A program made the translations under genes and the position numbers. From an uncultured Clostridium sp. (lineage in GTDB: Bacteria > Bacillota > Clostridia > TANB77 > CAG-508): 57,683 nt of DNA. This document shows, piece after piece, positions 44,109 to 53,969 of the stretch. The stretch lies in NCBI GenBank assembly GCA_946409935.1, contig CAMJYG010000006.1, positions 1-57,683 on the forward strand, given 5' to 3'. The notes beneath the pieces are model-generated. The model saw only the letters and a program-made list of their open reading frames with translations. It ran no database searches and was not told the origin of the DNA. Within the stretch, counting starts at the first letter, position 1; every line of letters begins with the position of its first letter.

Positions 44109-46883
44109 ATGACAGAGAAAGAACAAAAACAAGCTGCAAAACATTTTGCAGAATTTTGGAAAGATAAAGGATATGAAAAAGGTCAAAGTCAAACATTTTG
44201 GCTACAATTATTAAGTAAAGTATATGGAGTAGAAAATCCAGAAGAATATATTGAATTTGAAGATCAGGTACATATTGATAAAACAACAGGTTTTATCGAT
44301 GGATATATTCCAAGCACTAAAATTCTTATTGAACAGAAAAGTCTTGATAAAGATTTAAGAAAAGGAATAAGACAATCAGATGGATCTATGTTAAATCCGT
44401 TTCAACAAGCTAAAAAGTATATAGCTGAACTACCTTTATCAAAACATCCAAAATGGGTAATTACTTGTAATTTTAAATCTTTCTTGATTTATAATATGGA
44501 AAATCCAAAAGGAGAGCCTGAAGAATTATTTTTAAAAGATTTAGAAAAAGAATATTATAGATTACAATTTCTTGTAGATATTAAAAATGAAAATCTAAAA
44601 AAAGAAATGGAAATATCAATACAAGCAGGAGAGCTTGTAGGTAAGATATATGATGAAATATTACCATTATATAAAAATCCTGAAAGTGTAGAGTCATTAA
44701 GAAGTCTTAATATGCTTTGCGTTAGATTAGTTTTTTGCCTTTATGCAGAAGACGCAGGATTATTTGGAAAACATCAAATGTTTCATGATTATTTGTTAAG
44801 CTTTGAAACAAAAGATTTAAGAAGAGCTTTAATTGATCTATTTAAAGTATTAGATACAAAAATAGAAGATAGGGATCCATATATGGACGAAGAATTAGCA
44901 TCTTTTCCTTATGTTAATGGTGGATTATTTGCTGATGAAAATATAGAGATACCAAATCTTAATGAAAAAGTAAAAGAATTATTGCTAACTAAAGCTAGTG
45001 AGGATTTTGACTGGAGCGATATTTCTCCAACAATATTTGGGGCAGTATTTGAAAGTACATTAAATCCAGAAACAAGAAGAAGTGGAGGAATGCACTATAC
45101 TTCAATTGAGAATATTCACAAAGTTATAGATCCACTATTCTTGAATGATTTAAAATATGAATTAAAAGATATATTGGATATAAAAACTTTAAAAACAAGA
45201 AAGCAAAGAATATTAGATTTTCAAGAAAAATTGTCTAAATTAAAGTTTTTAGATCCTGCTTGTGGTAGTGGAAATTTCTTAACTGAAACATACCTATCAT
45301 TGAGAAGATTAGAAAATGAAGCTATTGAATCATACCAAGGTGGACAAATAGGATTTGCTGATGAAAGCTTGACTCCTATTAAAGTTTCGATAGGACAATT
45401 TTATGGCATTGAAATAAATGATTTTGCTGTAACAGTTGCAAAAACTGCTTTATGGATTGCAGAAAGTCAAATGATGCATGAAACTGAAACTATTTTACAT
45501 TTGAATTTAGATTTTTTACCATTAAAGAGCTATACAAATATAATTGAAGGTAATGCTTTAAGCGTTGACTGGAATGAAGTAGTAGATAAGGATGAATTAA
45601 ATTATATAATGGGAAATCCACCATTTGTAGGATCTGCATGGCAGACAAATGAACAAAAAAAAGATTTAAAAAATCTAAATATCTTTGAAAGCAAAGATGT
45701 TGATTACGTTTCAGGATGGTTTGCAAAAGCTTCCGAATTTATAAATTATACAGAAATTAGATGTTCATTTGTATCAACAAATTCAATTTCTCAAGGTGGA
45801 CAGGTTCTGTCTATTTGGAAACCTCTAAAGGAGAAATGCAATATACATATTGATTTTGCATACAAAACCTTTATATGGGATAGTGAAGCTAATTTAAAAG
45901 CTCATGTACATTGTATTATTATAGGATTTAGTTCTATTGATAATAGAAAAGAAAAAATTTTGTATGATGGAAATAACCATAGAATTGTAAATCAAATAAA
46001 TTTCTATTTGAATGAAGGACCGATTATTTTTATAGAGCCATCATCAAAGCCATTATCAAATATTCCAGAAATGTATAGAGGTAATGATCCTGTCGATGGT
46101 GGATATTTAATATTAACCGAAGATGAAATGAAAAACTTAATTAAGGAAGAGCCTATATTGGAAAAATATATAAGACCTTATATGATGGGAAAAGATTTTA
46201 TTGATAGAAAACCTAGATATTGTATTTGGCTTCAAAATGCAGACATTTCTGAAATACGAAAATGCAAAAGAATAATGGAAAGAATTGAGAAAGTAAGAGA
46301 GTTTAGATTACAAAGTAAAAGTCCATCTACTGTGAAATTAGCTGATACACCTATGCTATTTATGAGAAGAAAAGAATATAATGATGGATATATAGCAATT
46401 CCAAAAGTATCTTCTCAAAGAAGAAAATATATTCCAATTGATTATTTAGATGGAAAGGTAATTCCTGGTGATATGCTATTTGTTGTTGAAGATTCAACTT
46501 TATATTCATTTGGAATAATTAATTCTAATGTACACATGGCTTGGACAAGGGTTATATGTGGTAGATTAAAAAGTGATTATAGATACTCAAATACAATGGT
46601 TTATAATACATTTCCATTTCCTAATCCTACGGATAAGCAAAAGGAAATTATTGAAAAAACAGCACAAGGAATATTAGATGCAAGAGCAAAATATCCAAAT
46701 AGTTCTTTAGCAGATTTATATGATGAATTAACGATGCCACCAGAATTAAGAAAAGCACATCAGCTAAATGATAAAGCTGTAATGGAAGCTTATGGATTTC
46801 CAGTTAAAAATACATTTACAGAATCAATGTGTGTAGCAGAACTTATGAAAATGTATCAAAAATTAGTAGAAGAGGGAAAATAG
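44109..46883 (+). CDS. MmeI-like single-chain restriction-modification enzyme (type IIL/IIG)
   Basis: 924 residues, the MmeI-family length. N-terminal PD-(D/E)xK nuclease: GFIDGYIPSTKILIEQKS (Asp and ExK about residues 62-78). Helical linker, then HYTSIENIHKVIDPLF, SAM motif LDPACGSGNFLTETY (about 381) and catalytic NPPF in YIMGNPPFVGS (about 502), marking an adenine-N6 methyltransferase. The target-recognition domain (about 640-850) contains YIRPYMMGKDFIDRKPRYCIWL. One protein both methylates one strand of its site and cuts unmodified DNA at a distance. GGAGG precedes ATG. Confidence 0.92.
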   Translation: MTEKEQKQAAKHFAEFWKDKGYEKGQSQTFWLQLLSKVYGVENPEEYIEFEDQVHIDKTTGFIDGYIPSTKILIEQKSLDKDLRKGIRQSDGSMLNPFQQAKKYIAELPLSKHPKWVITCNFKSFLIYNMENPKGEPEELFLKDLEKEYYRLQFLVDIKNENLKKEMEISIQAGELVGKIYDEILPLYKNPESVESLRSLNMLCVRLVFCLYAEDAGLFGKHQMFHDYLLSFETKDLRRALIDLFKVLDTKIEDRDPYMDEELASFPYVNGGLFADENIEIPNLNEKVKELLLTKASEDFDWSDISPTIFGAVFESTLNPETRRSGGMHYTSIENIHKVIDPLFLNDLKYELKDILDIKTLKTRKQRILDFQEKLSKLKFLDPACGSGNFLTETYLSLRRLENEAIESYQGGQIGFADESLTPIKVSIGQFYGIEINDFAVTVAKTALWIAESQMMHETETILHLNLDFLPLKSYTNIIEGNALSVDWNEVVDKDELNYIMGNPPFVGSAWQTNEQKKDLKNLNIFESKDVDYVSGWFAKASEFINYTEIRCSFVSTNSISQGGQVLSIWKPLKEKCNIHIDFAYKTFIWDSEANLKAHVHCIIIGFSSIDNRKEKILYDGNNHRIVNQINFYLNEGPIIFIEPSSKPLSNIPEMYRGNDPVDGGYLILTEDEMKNLIKEEPILEKYIRPYMMGKDFIDRKPRYCIWLQNADISEIRKCKRIMERIEKVREFRLQSKSPSTVKLADTPMLFMRRKEYNDGYIAIPKVSSQRRKYIPIDYLDGKVIPGDMLFVVEDSTLYSFGIINSNVHMAWTRVICGRLKSDYRYSNTMVYNTFPFPNPTDKQKEIIEKTAQGILDARAKYPNSSLADLYDELTMPPELRKAHQLNDKAVMEAYGFPVKNTFTESMCVAELMKMYQKLVEEGK

Positions 46884-46887
46884 ATGA

Positions 46888-47142
46888 ATGAAAATAAAAG
46901 TAAAATCAATTTACAAACATTTTAAAGGAGATTTATATTTTGTAGAAGATATTGCAATACATAGTGAAACAAAAGAAAAGTATGTAGTATATCGTGGTTT
47001 ATATGGAAACAATGAATTATATATAAGACCTTATGATATGTTTGCTTCTGAAGTTGATCATGAGAAATATCCAAATGTAAAACAAAAATACAGATTTGAA
47101 TTACAAAATATAAAAAGTATTAAAGAATCAAATAATGATTAA
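46888..47142 (+). CDS. DUF1653 protein
   Basis: 84 residues: YKHFKGDLYFVEDIAIHSETKEKYVVYRGLYGNNELYIRPYDMFASEVDHEKYPNVKQKYRFELQ, the DUF1653 pattern (YxHFKGxxYxVxxxAxHTET, VVYxxLYG, WxRPxxMFxxxV). A small beta-barrel-like domain of unknown function. It lies four bases after the restriction enzyme gene and probably belongs to that operon. Confidence 0.88.
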   Translation: MKIKVKSIYKHFKGDLYFVEDIAIHSETKEKYVVYRGLYGNNELYIRPYDMFASEVDHEKYPNVKQKYRFELQNIKSIKESNND

Positions 47143-47219
47143 AAGATAATTTATTTGTTAAAATATATGAATATATGAATGGAATATATAGGTCGATTTG
47201 AAATCTTAATTATAAAATA

Positions 47220-47269
47220 AACAATACATGACCATAAATATTGAAAAATGAAAATTGAAATTATAGAAT
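47220..47269 (+). promoter_or_regulatory. TGACCA-box promoter (copy 2)
   Basis: Box AACAATACATGACCA ending at 47234, six bases, TTGAAA (47241-47246), 17 bases, TAGAAT (47264-47269). Drives the gene at 47295. Positions 47143-47219 show nothing else. Confidence 0.6.
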
Positions 47270-47294
47270 AAAAAGAAATATAGGGAGATACAAA

Positions 47295-47843
47295 ATGATA
47301 GAAAATAAAATAAAATTACTTCTTGAATATGCTGAAACTATGGTTAGTAAAATAGAATATCCTATTACTAAAGAATTTAAGAATAAAATAATAAGCATAA
47401 AAAATAATGAAATACTTCATGCTAAAATTAAAGAATTAAGAAATGGAAAGGCTAAAATAGAAAAAGATATAAAAGGAATTTATTTTGTTTGTGATGAAAG
47501 CGAAGACGATATGATTTTATATATAGGCAAAGCTGAAGCAAAAAATGGACTAAATGGAAGAATAAAAGATTATATAAAAACAATAGATAATATTGTAAAA
47601 AAAGGTAATCAGCAGGAAAATAAAAAATTGGGTAATCATAGAGGTGGGAAAAAGATTTTAGAAAAAGTACAGAATGAAAAAAATATAAAAGCAAAACAAT
47701 CAAAAATAGATGAATGGGAATTCTATTGGATACCTTTTGAAATTAATGGGCTTAATGCAGCATCAATATTAGAATCACTACTAATAATATGTTATCAATT
47801 TAGTCATGGAGGTAAATATCCATTTGCAAATGGTAGAAATTAA
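47295..47843 (+). CDS. GIY-YIG-like nuclease domain protein
   Basis: 182 residues. After a 55-residue helical start comes KGIYFVCDESEDDMILYIGKAEAKNGLNGRIKDYI, with GIY (about 60), YIG (about 75) and the following Arg; NAASILESLLI supplies the acidic residue near the end. A loop rich in Lys/Asn/Gly (KKGNQQENKKLGNHRGGKK) is inserted. A DNA-cutting role is inferred. A second GIY-YIG gene behind the same kind of promoter is at 53970. Confidence 0.75.
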   Translation: MIENKIKLLLEYAETMVSKIEYPITKEFKNKIISIKNNEILHAKIKELRNGKAKIEKDIKGIYFVCDESEDDMILYIGKAEAKNGLNGRIKDYIKTIDNIVKKGNQQENKKLGNHRGGKKILEKVQNEKNIKAKQSKIDEWEFYWIPFEINGLNAASILESLLIICYQFSHGGKYPFANGRN

Positions 47844-47861
47844 AAAAAGGTCGTGTGAAAT

Positions 47862-48809
47862 GTGTTGAATAATAAAATAAAAGATGGAATAGTTGGCTTA
47901 GCCATTGGAGATGCATTAGGAGTTCCAGCTGAATTTAAGACAAGAGAAGAACTAAAACAAAATCCAATAACTGAAATGATAGGAGATGGAACATATAATG
48001 TACCAGAAGGGACATGGTCTGATGATACATCAATGGCATTAGCAACATTAGATAGTATAGCAAGTAACAAGGATATTGATACAGATGATATGGCAGATAG
48101 ATTTTTAAAATGGTTTAGAGAAAATGAATATACTGGTACAGGAAATACTTTTGATATTGGTAGAACAACTTTACAAGCACTTGCAAAATATGAGTGCAAG
48201 ATAGCTAAGGCGGAAGAGTGTGGAGAAAAATCAGAATACAGTAATGGAAATGGATCACTTATGAGAATTTTACCAATAGCCTATTATATATTTGATAAGA
48301 AAATTACAGATGATAGTGAAATATATAATATTGTAAAAAAAGTTTCTTCAATTACACATGCTCATGAATTAAGTATTATGGCGTGTTACATATATGTTAG
48401 ATTTGTAATTGAATTGTTAAATAAAAAAGATAAAATAGAAGCCTATAATTCAATAAAAAAATTAAACTATAATATGTTTCAAAATAAAACTATTGAACAA
48501 TATGATAGGATTTTAAAAAATTATATTTATGAGTTAAAAGAAGATAATATTTCTTCAAGTGGATATGTAGTAAGTACATTAGAAGCAAGTTTGTGGCTGT
48601 TTCTAAATTCAAATGATTATAACGAAACAATATTAAAAGCTGTTAATTTAGGCGATGATACAGATACAGTAGCAGCTTGTACAGGGGGATTATTAGGTAT
48701 ATATTATGGAATAGACAATATAAGAGAAGAATGGATATATACACTTAAAAATATAAATTTAATCTATGAATTATGTGATAAATATAATAAAGTAAGAAAT
48801 GAAAAATAA
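47862..48809 (+). CDS. ADP-ribosylglycohydrolase
   Basis: 315 residues. DGIVGLAIGDALGVPAEFKT, WSDDTSMALA (about 51-60), NGSLMRILPIAYY and GDDTDTVAACTGGLLGIYYG (about 264-283) are the two-metal DraG/ARH signatures. It removes ADP-ribose from proteins, nucleic acids or small molecules. GTG start (or TTG 47865) with a poor ribosome site. It opens a five-gene run (47862-53885) with almost no spacing, suggesting that ADP-ribosylation takes part in the function of the run. Confidence 0.93.
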   Translation: MLNNKIKDGIVGLAIGDALGVPAEFKTREELKQNPITEMIGDGTYNVPEGTWSDDTSMALATLDSIASNKDIDTDDMADRFLKWFRENEYTGTGNTFDIGRTTLQALAKYECKIAKAEECGEKSEYSNGNGSLMRILPIAYYIFDKKITDDSEIYNIVKKVSSITHAHELSIMACYIYVRFVIELLNKKDKIEAYNSIKKLNYNMFQNKTIEQYDRILKNYIYELKEDNISSSGYVVSTLEASLWLFLNSNDYNETILKAVNLGDDTDTVAACTGGLLGIYYGIDNIREEWIYTLKNINLIYELCDKYNKVRNEK

Positions 48810-48829
48810 CTTTTAAGGAGCAATAAATT

Positions 48830-50335
48830 ATGATTTGTAAATTATCAAAATCAAAATATTGTAGAGGTTATCAATGCCCTAAAATGTTATGGATGGATAA
48901 TTATAAAAAAGAAGAACAAACACCTATGTCAAATGAACAAATACTAGAAAATGGAACAGAGGTTGGAGAACTTGCAAGAAGTTTGTTCGGAGAATATGTT
49001 AATATTGATAGACCTGATGATAAAAATGCAAACAATATAATGGCTGAAAAAACAAAGAAAGCATTGAAGAATAATGCTAGGATTATTACAGAAGCTTCTT
49101 TTCAATATAACAATAATTTTTGTAGTGTAGATATTTTGAAAAATTATGGAAATTATTTTGAAATATATGAAGTGAAATCATCAACAGGAGTACACGATAT
49201 ATATTATGAAGACGCATCTTATCAATATTATGTTTTGACAAAAGCAGGATATAAAGTTACAAAAGTATGCTTGGTGTATATAAATAACAATTATATTAGA
49301 CATGGAGATTTAGATTTAGAACAATTATTTAACATAGAAGATATAACAGACATTGCTATTATGAAACAAAACGAAATTGAGAGTATTATATCACATTTAA
49401 GTGATGTTGTAGAAAATGAGGAAGAACCGCATAATAAAATTGGAATACAATGTTTTAATCCATATAAGTGTCAATATTGGGAATATTGCACAAAAAGTTT
49501 ACCAAAGCCTAATGTGTTTGATTTGCATTCAACTAATACCCATGCAATCAATATAACTAAAAAAATGGAAATGTTTTATAATAATAAAATAACTTATAAT
49601 GATTTAGAGTTTGATGATTTGCCAAACGATACATTAAAGCAAATAAATCACGAAATACATAATTTACCTGATGAAATAGATGTAGATCATATTAGAGATT
49701 TTATGAATACATTATCATATCCAATATACTTTTTGGATTTTGAAACTTATCAAAAACCTATTCCAGAATATAATGATATGAAACCATATCAGCAAATACC
49801 ATTTCAATATTCATTACATTATATTTTAGAAGAAGGTGGCGAATTATATCATAAAGAATATTTAGCTGAGCCAAATGAAGATCCTAGAAGAAAACTAGCT
49901 GAACAACTTGTAAAGGATATTCCAAAGAATGTATGTGTTACAGCTTACAATATGGGGTTTGAAAAAGGAAGAATCAAGGAAATGGCAGAAATTTATCCAG
50001 ATTTAGCAGAACATTTATTAAATATAAGGGAAAATATAAAAGACCTAATGATTCCATTTCAAAAAAGAGATTATTACAAAAAAGAAATGCAAGGATCTTT
50101 TTCAATAAAATATGTTTTACCTGCACTTTATCCTAACGAACCATCACTTAATTATCATAATTTAGATGAAGTTCATAATGGTTCAGAGGCATCAGCTACA
50201 TTTATTAATTTAGGGAAAAAGAGCAAGAAAGAACAAGAAAAAACAAGAACAAATATGCTTAAATATTGTGGACTAGATACTTATGCTATGGTTAAAGTAT
50301 GGGAGAAATTAAGAGAAATAATAGGAGAAAGATGA
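48830..50335 (+). CDS. DUF2779 protein: Cas4/AddB-like Fe-S nuclease domain plus DnaQ-type exonuclease
   Basis: 501 residues. N-terminal part: KYCRGYQCPKMLWM (Cys about 16), EASFQYNNNFCSVDILKNYGNYFEIYEVKSS (D...ExK nuclease core) and CFNPYKCQYWEYC (about 207-219), giving one plus three Cys as in Cas4/AddB iron-sulfur nucleases. C-terminal part: YFLDFETYQKPIPEY (DxE, about 302) and CGLDTYAMVKVWEKL, the DEDD exonuclease motifs of DUF2779. Likely a dual DNA end-processing enzyme. AAGGAG precedes ATG. Confidence 0.88.
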   Translation: MICKLSKSKYCRGYQCPKMLWMDNYKKEEQTPMSNEQILENGTEVGELARSLFGEYVNIDRPDDKNANNIMAEKTKKALKNNARIITEASFQYNNNFCSVDILKNYGNYFEIYEVKSSTGVHDIYYEDASYQYYVLTKAGYKVTKVCLVYINNNYIRHGDLDLEQLFNIEDITDIAIMKQNEIESIISHLSDVVENEEEPHNKIGIQCFNPYKCQYWEYCTKSLPKPNVFDLHSTNTHAINITKKMEMFYNNKITYNDLEFDDLPNDTLKQINHEIHNLPDEIDVDHIRDFMNTLSYPIYFLDFETYQKPIPEYNDMKPYQQIPFQYSLHYILEEGGELYHKEYLAEPNEDPRRKLAEQLVKDIPKNVCVTAYNMGFEKGRIKEMAEIYPDLAEHLLNIRENIKDLMIPFQKRDYYKKEMQGSFSIKYVLPALYPNEPSLNYHNLDEVHNGSEASATFINLGKKSKKEQEKTRTNMLKYCGLDTYAMVKVWEKLREIIGER

Positions 50336-50339
50336 AATT

Positions 50340-51692
50340 ATGAGTAATAATATAAATAATGAAAATAAAAGTATAAAAAAAGATGAAATTCTAATTAATA
50401 ATTTATATAATTCAAATCCAAAGGCTTATGCTAATGAAGGAAAAAATATTGTACATGAAATAATAAATTTATTTAAGGCAAATAATGGTAAACATTATAT
50501 ATATATAGTGAATGATGGAACAATTTCTTATGAACATAATGATAGAATATCAGATATTATTTTAACAAGAAGTGTTGGAAATAAAATGGTTGAAGTTCTT
50601 GCATGGGTCAAAGAACCAAAACAGTTAATAAAAATTAAAGAAAATAGAACAAGAAAATCCGATAATAATAGATTATGTGAGGAGCAAGAAAAATATTTAA
50701 AAGATATTTGTTATGACGTTAATCATAATATTACTGTTGATAAAATTTTTGATAAAAATACATATAGAGGTAAAAAAGAAGAAAATGTAATTTATGCAAC
50801 TTTTGAGGCAAATGAAGTAGTAAAACCTAATAAAACAATATTTTTAACTTGTGATGAGGAAAATACAAAATATTATCCTAATACATATTATATTAATAAA
50901 AAAATAACCAATCAATCTCAAAGAACATATATAAGGAATGATGAGGAAATAGTAAAAAAACTTTTATATAATAACGAACTATGGGAAAAGAAAGATACAT
51001 TTGAAAAAGTAGATATAGATAAATATATAAAAAAAGAAAATTTTAATTTTTTAAAAATCATAAAACACGAATATTTCGAACCAGCATTTTCAAATTTGTT
51101 TCAATATTATTTTCTAAAAAATAAAGAGGTTTTTGAAAAATTTTCAAAATTAGTATTAAAAGTAGATATTAATGTTAATGATGAAGATTTTGAAATAAAA
51201 AGAGAAGAACATGATATTGATTTACTAGTCCGTGATAGCAAAAATATAATTGTAATAGAAAACAAAGTAAAATCAGGAATTAATGGTATCAAATATGATG
51301 TTTATGGAGAGAAAATACAAACTCAATTAGAAAAGTATGCTAATTATGCAAATTGTTCTAAAGAAGATAATTCAAAAGAAAAAGACAACCCAGATCATCC
51401 ACATTATCATGATAAAGATAGGAAATCACATTTTTTTATTTTTGCACCGAATTATAAACATATAGAAACAGACAAATTCGTTAAGGCAAAAAATTACACG
51501 ACAATAACATATAAGCAAATATATGAATTTTACAAAAATGAAAAAGAAAAATTTGATGATGATAAATATTTTGAAGATTTTTTAAGTGCATTGGAAAAAC
51601 ATACAAAAGAGGTAGATAGCGAAACATATGATATTATGCTAGAAAGATTAGTTACAAGAATAAGAGAAATAAGTAATAAGAGGAATAAATAA
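50340..51692 (+). CDS. PD-(D/E)xK nuclease superfamily protein
   Basis: 450 residues. IDLLVRDSKNIIVIENKVKSG (about 292-312) is the D...ExK core with Asn in the middle (IENK), as in PDDEXK_4-type proteins; KYANYANCSKE and SHFFIFAPNYKHIE follow in the same fold. The first 200 residues, with a possible sensor-like domain (GKHYIYIVNDGTISYEHNDRISDIILTRS), are not recognised. Four bases after the DUF2779 gene. Confidence 0.75.
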   Translation: MSNNINNENKSIKKDEILINNLYNSNPKAYANEGKNIVHEIINLFKANNGKHYIYIVNDGTISYEHNDRISDIILTRSVGNKMVEVLAWVKEPKQLIKIKENRTRKSDNNRLCEEQEKYLKDICYDVNHNITVDKIFDKNTYRGKKEENVIYATFEANEVVKPNKTIFLTCDEENTKYYPNTYYINKKITNQSQRTYIRNDEEIVKKLLYNNELWEKKDTFEKVDIDKYIKKENFNFLKIIKHEYFEPAFSNLFQYYFLKNKEVFEKFSKLVLKVDINVNDEDFEIKREEHDIDLLVRDSKNIIVIENKVKSGINGIKYDVYGEKIQTQLEKYANYANCSKEDNSKEKDNPDHPHYHDKDRKSHFFIFAPNYKHIETDKFVKAKNYTTITYKQIYEFYKNEKEKFDDDKYFEDFLSALEKHTKEVDSETYDIMLERLVTRIREISNKRNK

Positions 51693-51693
51693 C

Positions 51694-52875
51694 ATGAAAG
51701 ATAAATTTATTGACTATGCTTCTAAAGAAAGCAATCCAAAATGGAATAATATAATACAAAGAAAATGTGAATTATATTCAAGAGGAAACGATATTAGATC
51801 AGAATTTGAGAGAGATTATACAAGAATTATACATAGTTTAGCATTTAGAAGAATGAAACATAAAACACAAGTGTTTTTCTCTCCTACAAATGACCATATT
51901 TGTACAAGAATGGAACATGTTATTTTAGTTGAATCTATAAGCAATACAATTGCTAATTATTTGGGACTTAATACAGAATTAACAAAGGCAATAGCAATGT
52001 CTCATGATATTGGACACAGCCCATTTGGACATCAGGGAGAAAAAATATTATCAAAAATTTCACAGGAAGAAATAGGAAAAACTTTTTGGCATGAACGAAA
52101 TGGAATGGAAATGGTTGATAAAATTATTTTGTTAGAAGATGATAAAAGAAATTTACAAAATTTAAATCTAACCTATGGAGTTATGGATGGAATAATTTCT
52201 CATTGTGGAGAAATAGATGAAAATAGCTTAAAACCAAGAGATGAGTTTATTAATTTATATGAATATGAATACCCCAACCAATATAAACCATATACATGGG
52301 AAGGTTGTGTAGTAAAAATTGCAGATAAGATTGCTTATTTAGGAAGAGATATACAAGATGCCATAACATTAGGTATTTTAGACGAACATTTAGAAGAATT
52401 GTATAACATATTAAATCTTGAAAAGACAGAATCAATTAATAATACAGTAATTATAAATAATCTTGTATATGATTTATGTGAAAATAGTAACATAGAAGAT
52501 GGATTAAAATTTTCAAATAAAGCATTTGAATTTATGAATAAACTCAAAGAATTTAATTATAAGTATATTTATTTAGATGAAAGATTAAAACCTAGCACAG
52601 AATACTTTGAAATTATTTTAAAAACAATTTATAATACTTTAAAAAGATATTACAATGAACAAGAACACATTAAAATGACATATCCAGAAATTATAAATGA
52701 GTTTGAAGATTGGTTAAAATTGTATTGGAATAAAGAAAGAAGAGAATTTTGTAAAAATGAAGTGATTTTCAATGTTGAAGATGAGAAAGAGTTTTGCCAA
52801 GCAATTATATACTATATTTCAGGAATGACAGACAATTATGCAATAGATACTTATAATAAAATAATAAGATTTTAA
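51694..52875 (+). CDS. dgt: dGTPase-like HD-domain nucleotide hydrolase
   Basis: 393 residues. DYTRIIHSLAFRRMKHKTQVFF, HICTRMEHVILVESIS (His about 74), MSHDIGHSPFGHQGE (HD about 102) and later VVKIADKIAYLGRDIQDAI (Asp) form the metal site of deoxyguanosine triphosphate triphosphohydrolases. The enzyme cuts dNTPs to nucleoside and triphosphate; family members lower dNTP pools against phages. It begins one base after the preceding stop, so co-expression with the nuclease is likely. Confidence 0.92.
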   Translation: MKDKFIDYASKESNPKWNNIIQRKCELYSRGNDIRSEFERDYTRIIHSLAFRRMKHKTQVFFSPTNDHICTRMEHVILVESISNTIANYLGLNTELTKAIAMSHDIGHSPFGHQGEKILSKISQEEIGKTFWHERNGMEMVDKIILLEDDKRNLQNLNLTYGVMDGIISHCGEIDENSLKPRDEFINLYEYEYPNQYKPYTWEGCVVKIADKIAYLGRDIQDAITLGILDEHLEELYNILNLEKTESINNTVIINNLVYDLCENSNIEDGLKFSNKAFEFMNKLKEFNYKYIYLDERLKPSTEYFEIILKTIYNTLKRYYNEQEHIKMTYPEIINEFEDWLKLYWNKERREFCKNEVIFNVEDEKEFCQAIIYYISGMTDNYAIDTYNKIIRF

Positions 52876-52889
52876 GGGAGTACAAAATT

Positions 52890-53885
52890 ATGGATTTATA
52901 TGAAAAAAATGGAAATATATTATACATATTAAATATATTAAAAAAATATAGTGATGAAGATCATATGCTTTCAGTTGCTGAAATGCAAAGAAAAATAAAA
53001 GAAATATATAATGTTGAAATTGATCCAAGAACAATTAGAAGAAATATAAATTTACTTAAATATAAATTGGATTATGACATAAGTACAAGAGATGATAATG
53101 GAAAAGGATATTATATTAATCGTGATCCAGAAACTGATTTTGAACCTGGAGAAATTAGAGCAATAATTGATAATTTTAGTTATGCAAATTACATTGTTCC
53201 TTCTATTGCAAAAAATATAATAAAGAAATGTAAAAATATTCAAACTATATATGAAAATGAAAAAATAAAGGATTACCAAATATATGCAAATGATTCTAAA
53301 ACTGAAAATGTAGAAGTTATAAAAAACATAGAAGATATTTCTGAAAGCATTTTTAGAAATAAAAAGATAAAATTCGAATATTGGAAATATGCAATAACTA
53401 ATAAACTGGAGAAAAAAATAGTAAGTACGCCAGTAGTTTCTCCTTATGCAATTGTATATAATAAACAGCAATTTTATTTGATTGGTATTAAGGAAGGACA
53501 AAATGATTTTTATAATTATAGATTAGATAGAATAAAAAGCATTCAAATTCTTGATGAAAAAATATCAATTAAGAAAAAGAAAAGTGAAATACAAAACTTT
53601 GCTGAATCTTCGATAGAAATGTTTGGAGGAAAAAAGGAAGAGATAGAAGCTATTTGCCATATATGGTTATTAGATACAATATTTGACATTTTTGGAAGAA
53701 ACGTTACAATTGAAAAAATTAATAATGATGATGAACATTTTAGATTGTTAGTTGATACAAATCCAGTAGGATTTAAAATGTGGGCAATGCGAAATATAGA
53801 TTTAGTAGAAGTAAAAAGACCACTTGCTTTGAGAAATGAAATGCAAGAGATAGTAGAAAATGCAATGAAGAAATATGAAATATAG
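52890..53885 (+). CDS. HTH-WYL transcriptional regulator
   Basis: 331 residues. N-terminal HTH (LSVAEMQRKIKEIYNVEIDPRTIRRNINLL), a middle WYL/Sm-like sensor (about 135-215: KKIKFEYWKY..., VSPYAIVYNKQQFYLIGIKEGQNDFYNYRLDRIKSI) and a WCX C terminus. Such regulators (BrxR/CapW type) repress defence operons until phage signals appear. It closes the 47.9-53.9 kb run and is a natural candidate for controlling the TGACCA-box promoters on either side; that link is inference. Confidence 0.88.
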   Translation: MDLYEKNGNILYILNILKKYSDEDHMLSVAEMQRKIKEIYNVEIDPRTIRRNINLLKYKLDYDISTRDDNGKGYYINRDPETDFEPGEIRAIIDNFSYANYIVPSIAKNIIKKCKNIQTIYENEKIKDYQIYANDSKTENVEVIKNIEDISESIFRNKKIKFEYWKYAITNKLEKKIVSTPVVSPYAIVYNKQQFYLIGIKEGQNDFYNYRLDRIKSIQILDEKISIKKKKSEIQNFAESSIEMFGGKKEEIEAICHIWLLDTIFDIFGRNVTIEKINNDDEHFRLLVDTNPVGFKMWAMRNIDLVEVKRPLALRNEMQEIVENAMKKYEI

Positions 53886-53934
53886 ACATTATATGACCAA
53901 AAATATTGAAACAGAAATAAAGATATTATATATT
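53885..53934 (+). promoter_or_regulatory. TGACCA-box promoter (copy 3)
   Basis: Box GACATTATATGACCA ending at 53899, six bases, TTGAAA (53906-53911), 17 bases, TATATT (53929-53934). Drives the gene at 53970. Confidence 0.65.
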
Positions 53935-53969
53935 AAAATTAACTAATATAAATATAGGAGTGCTGTTTT

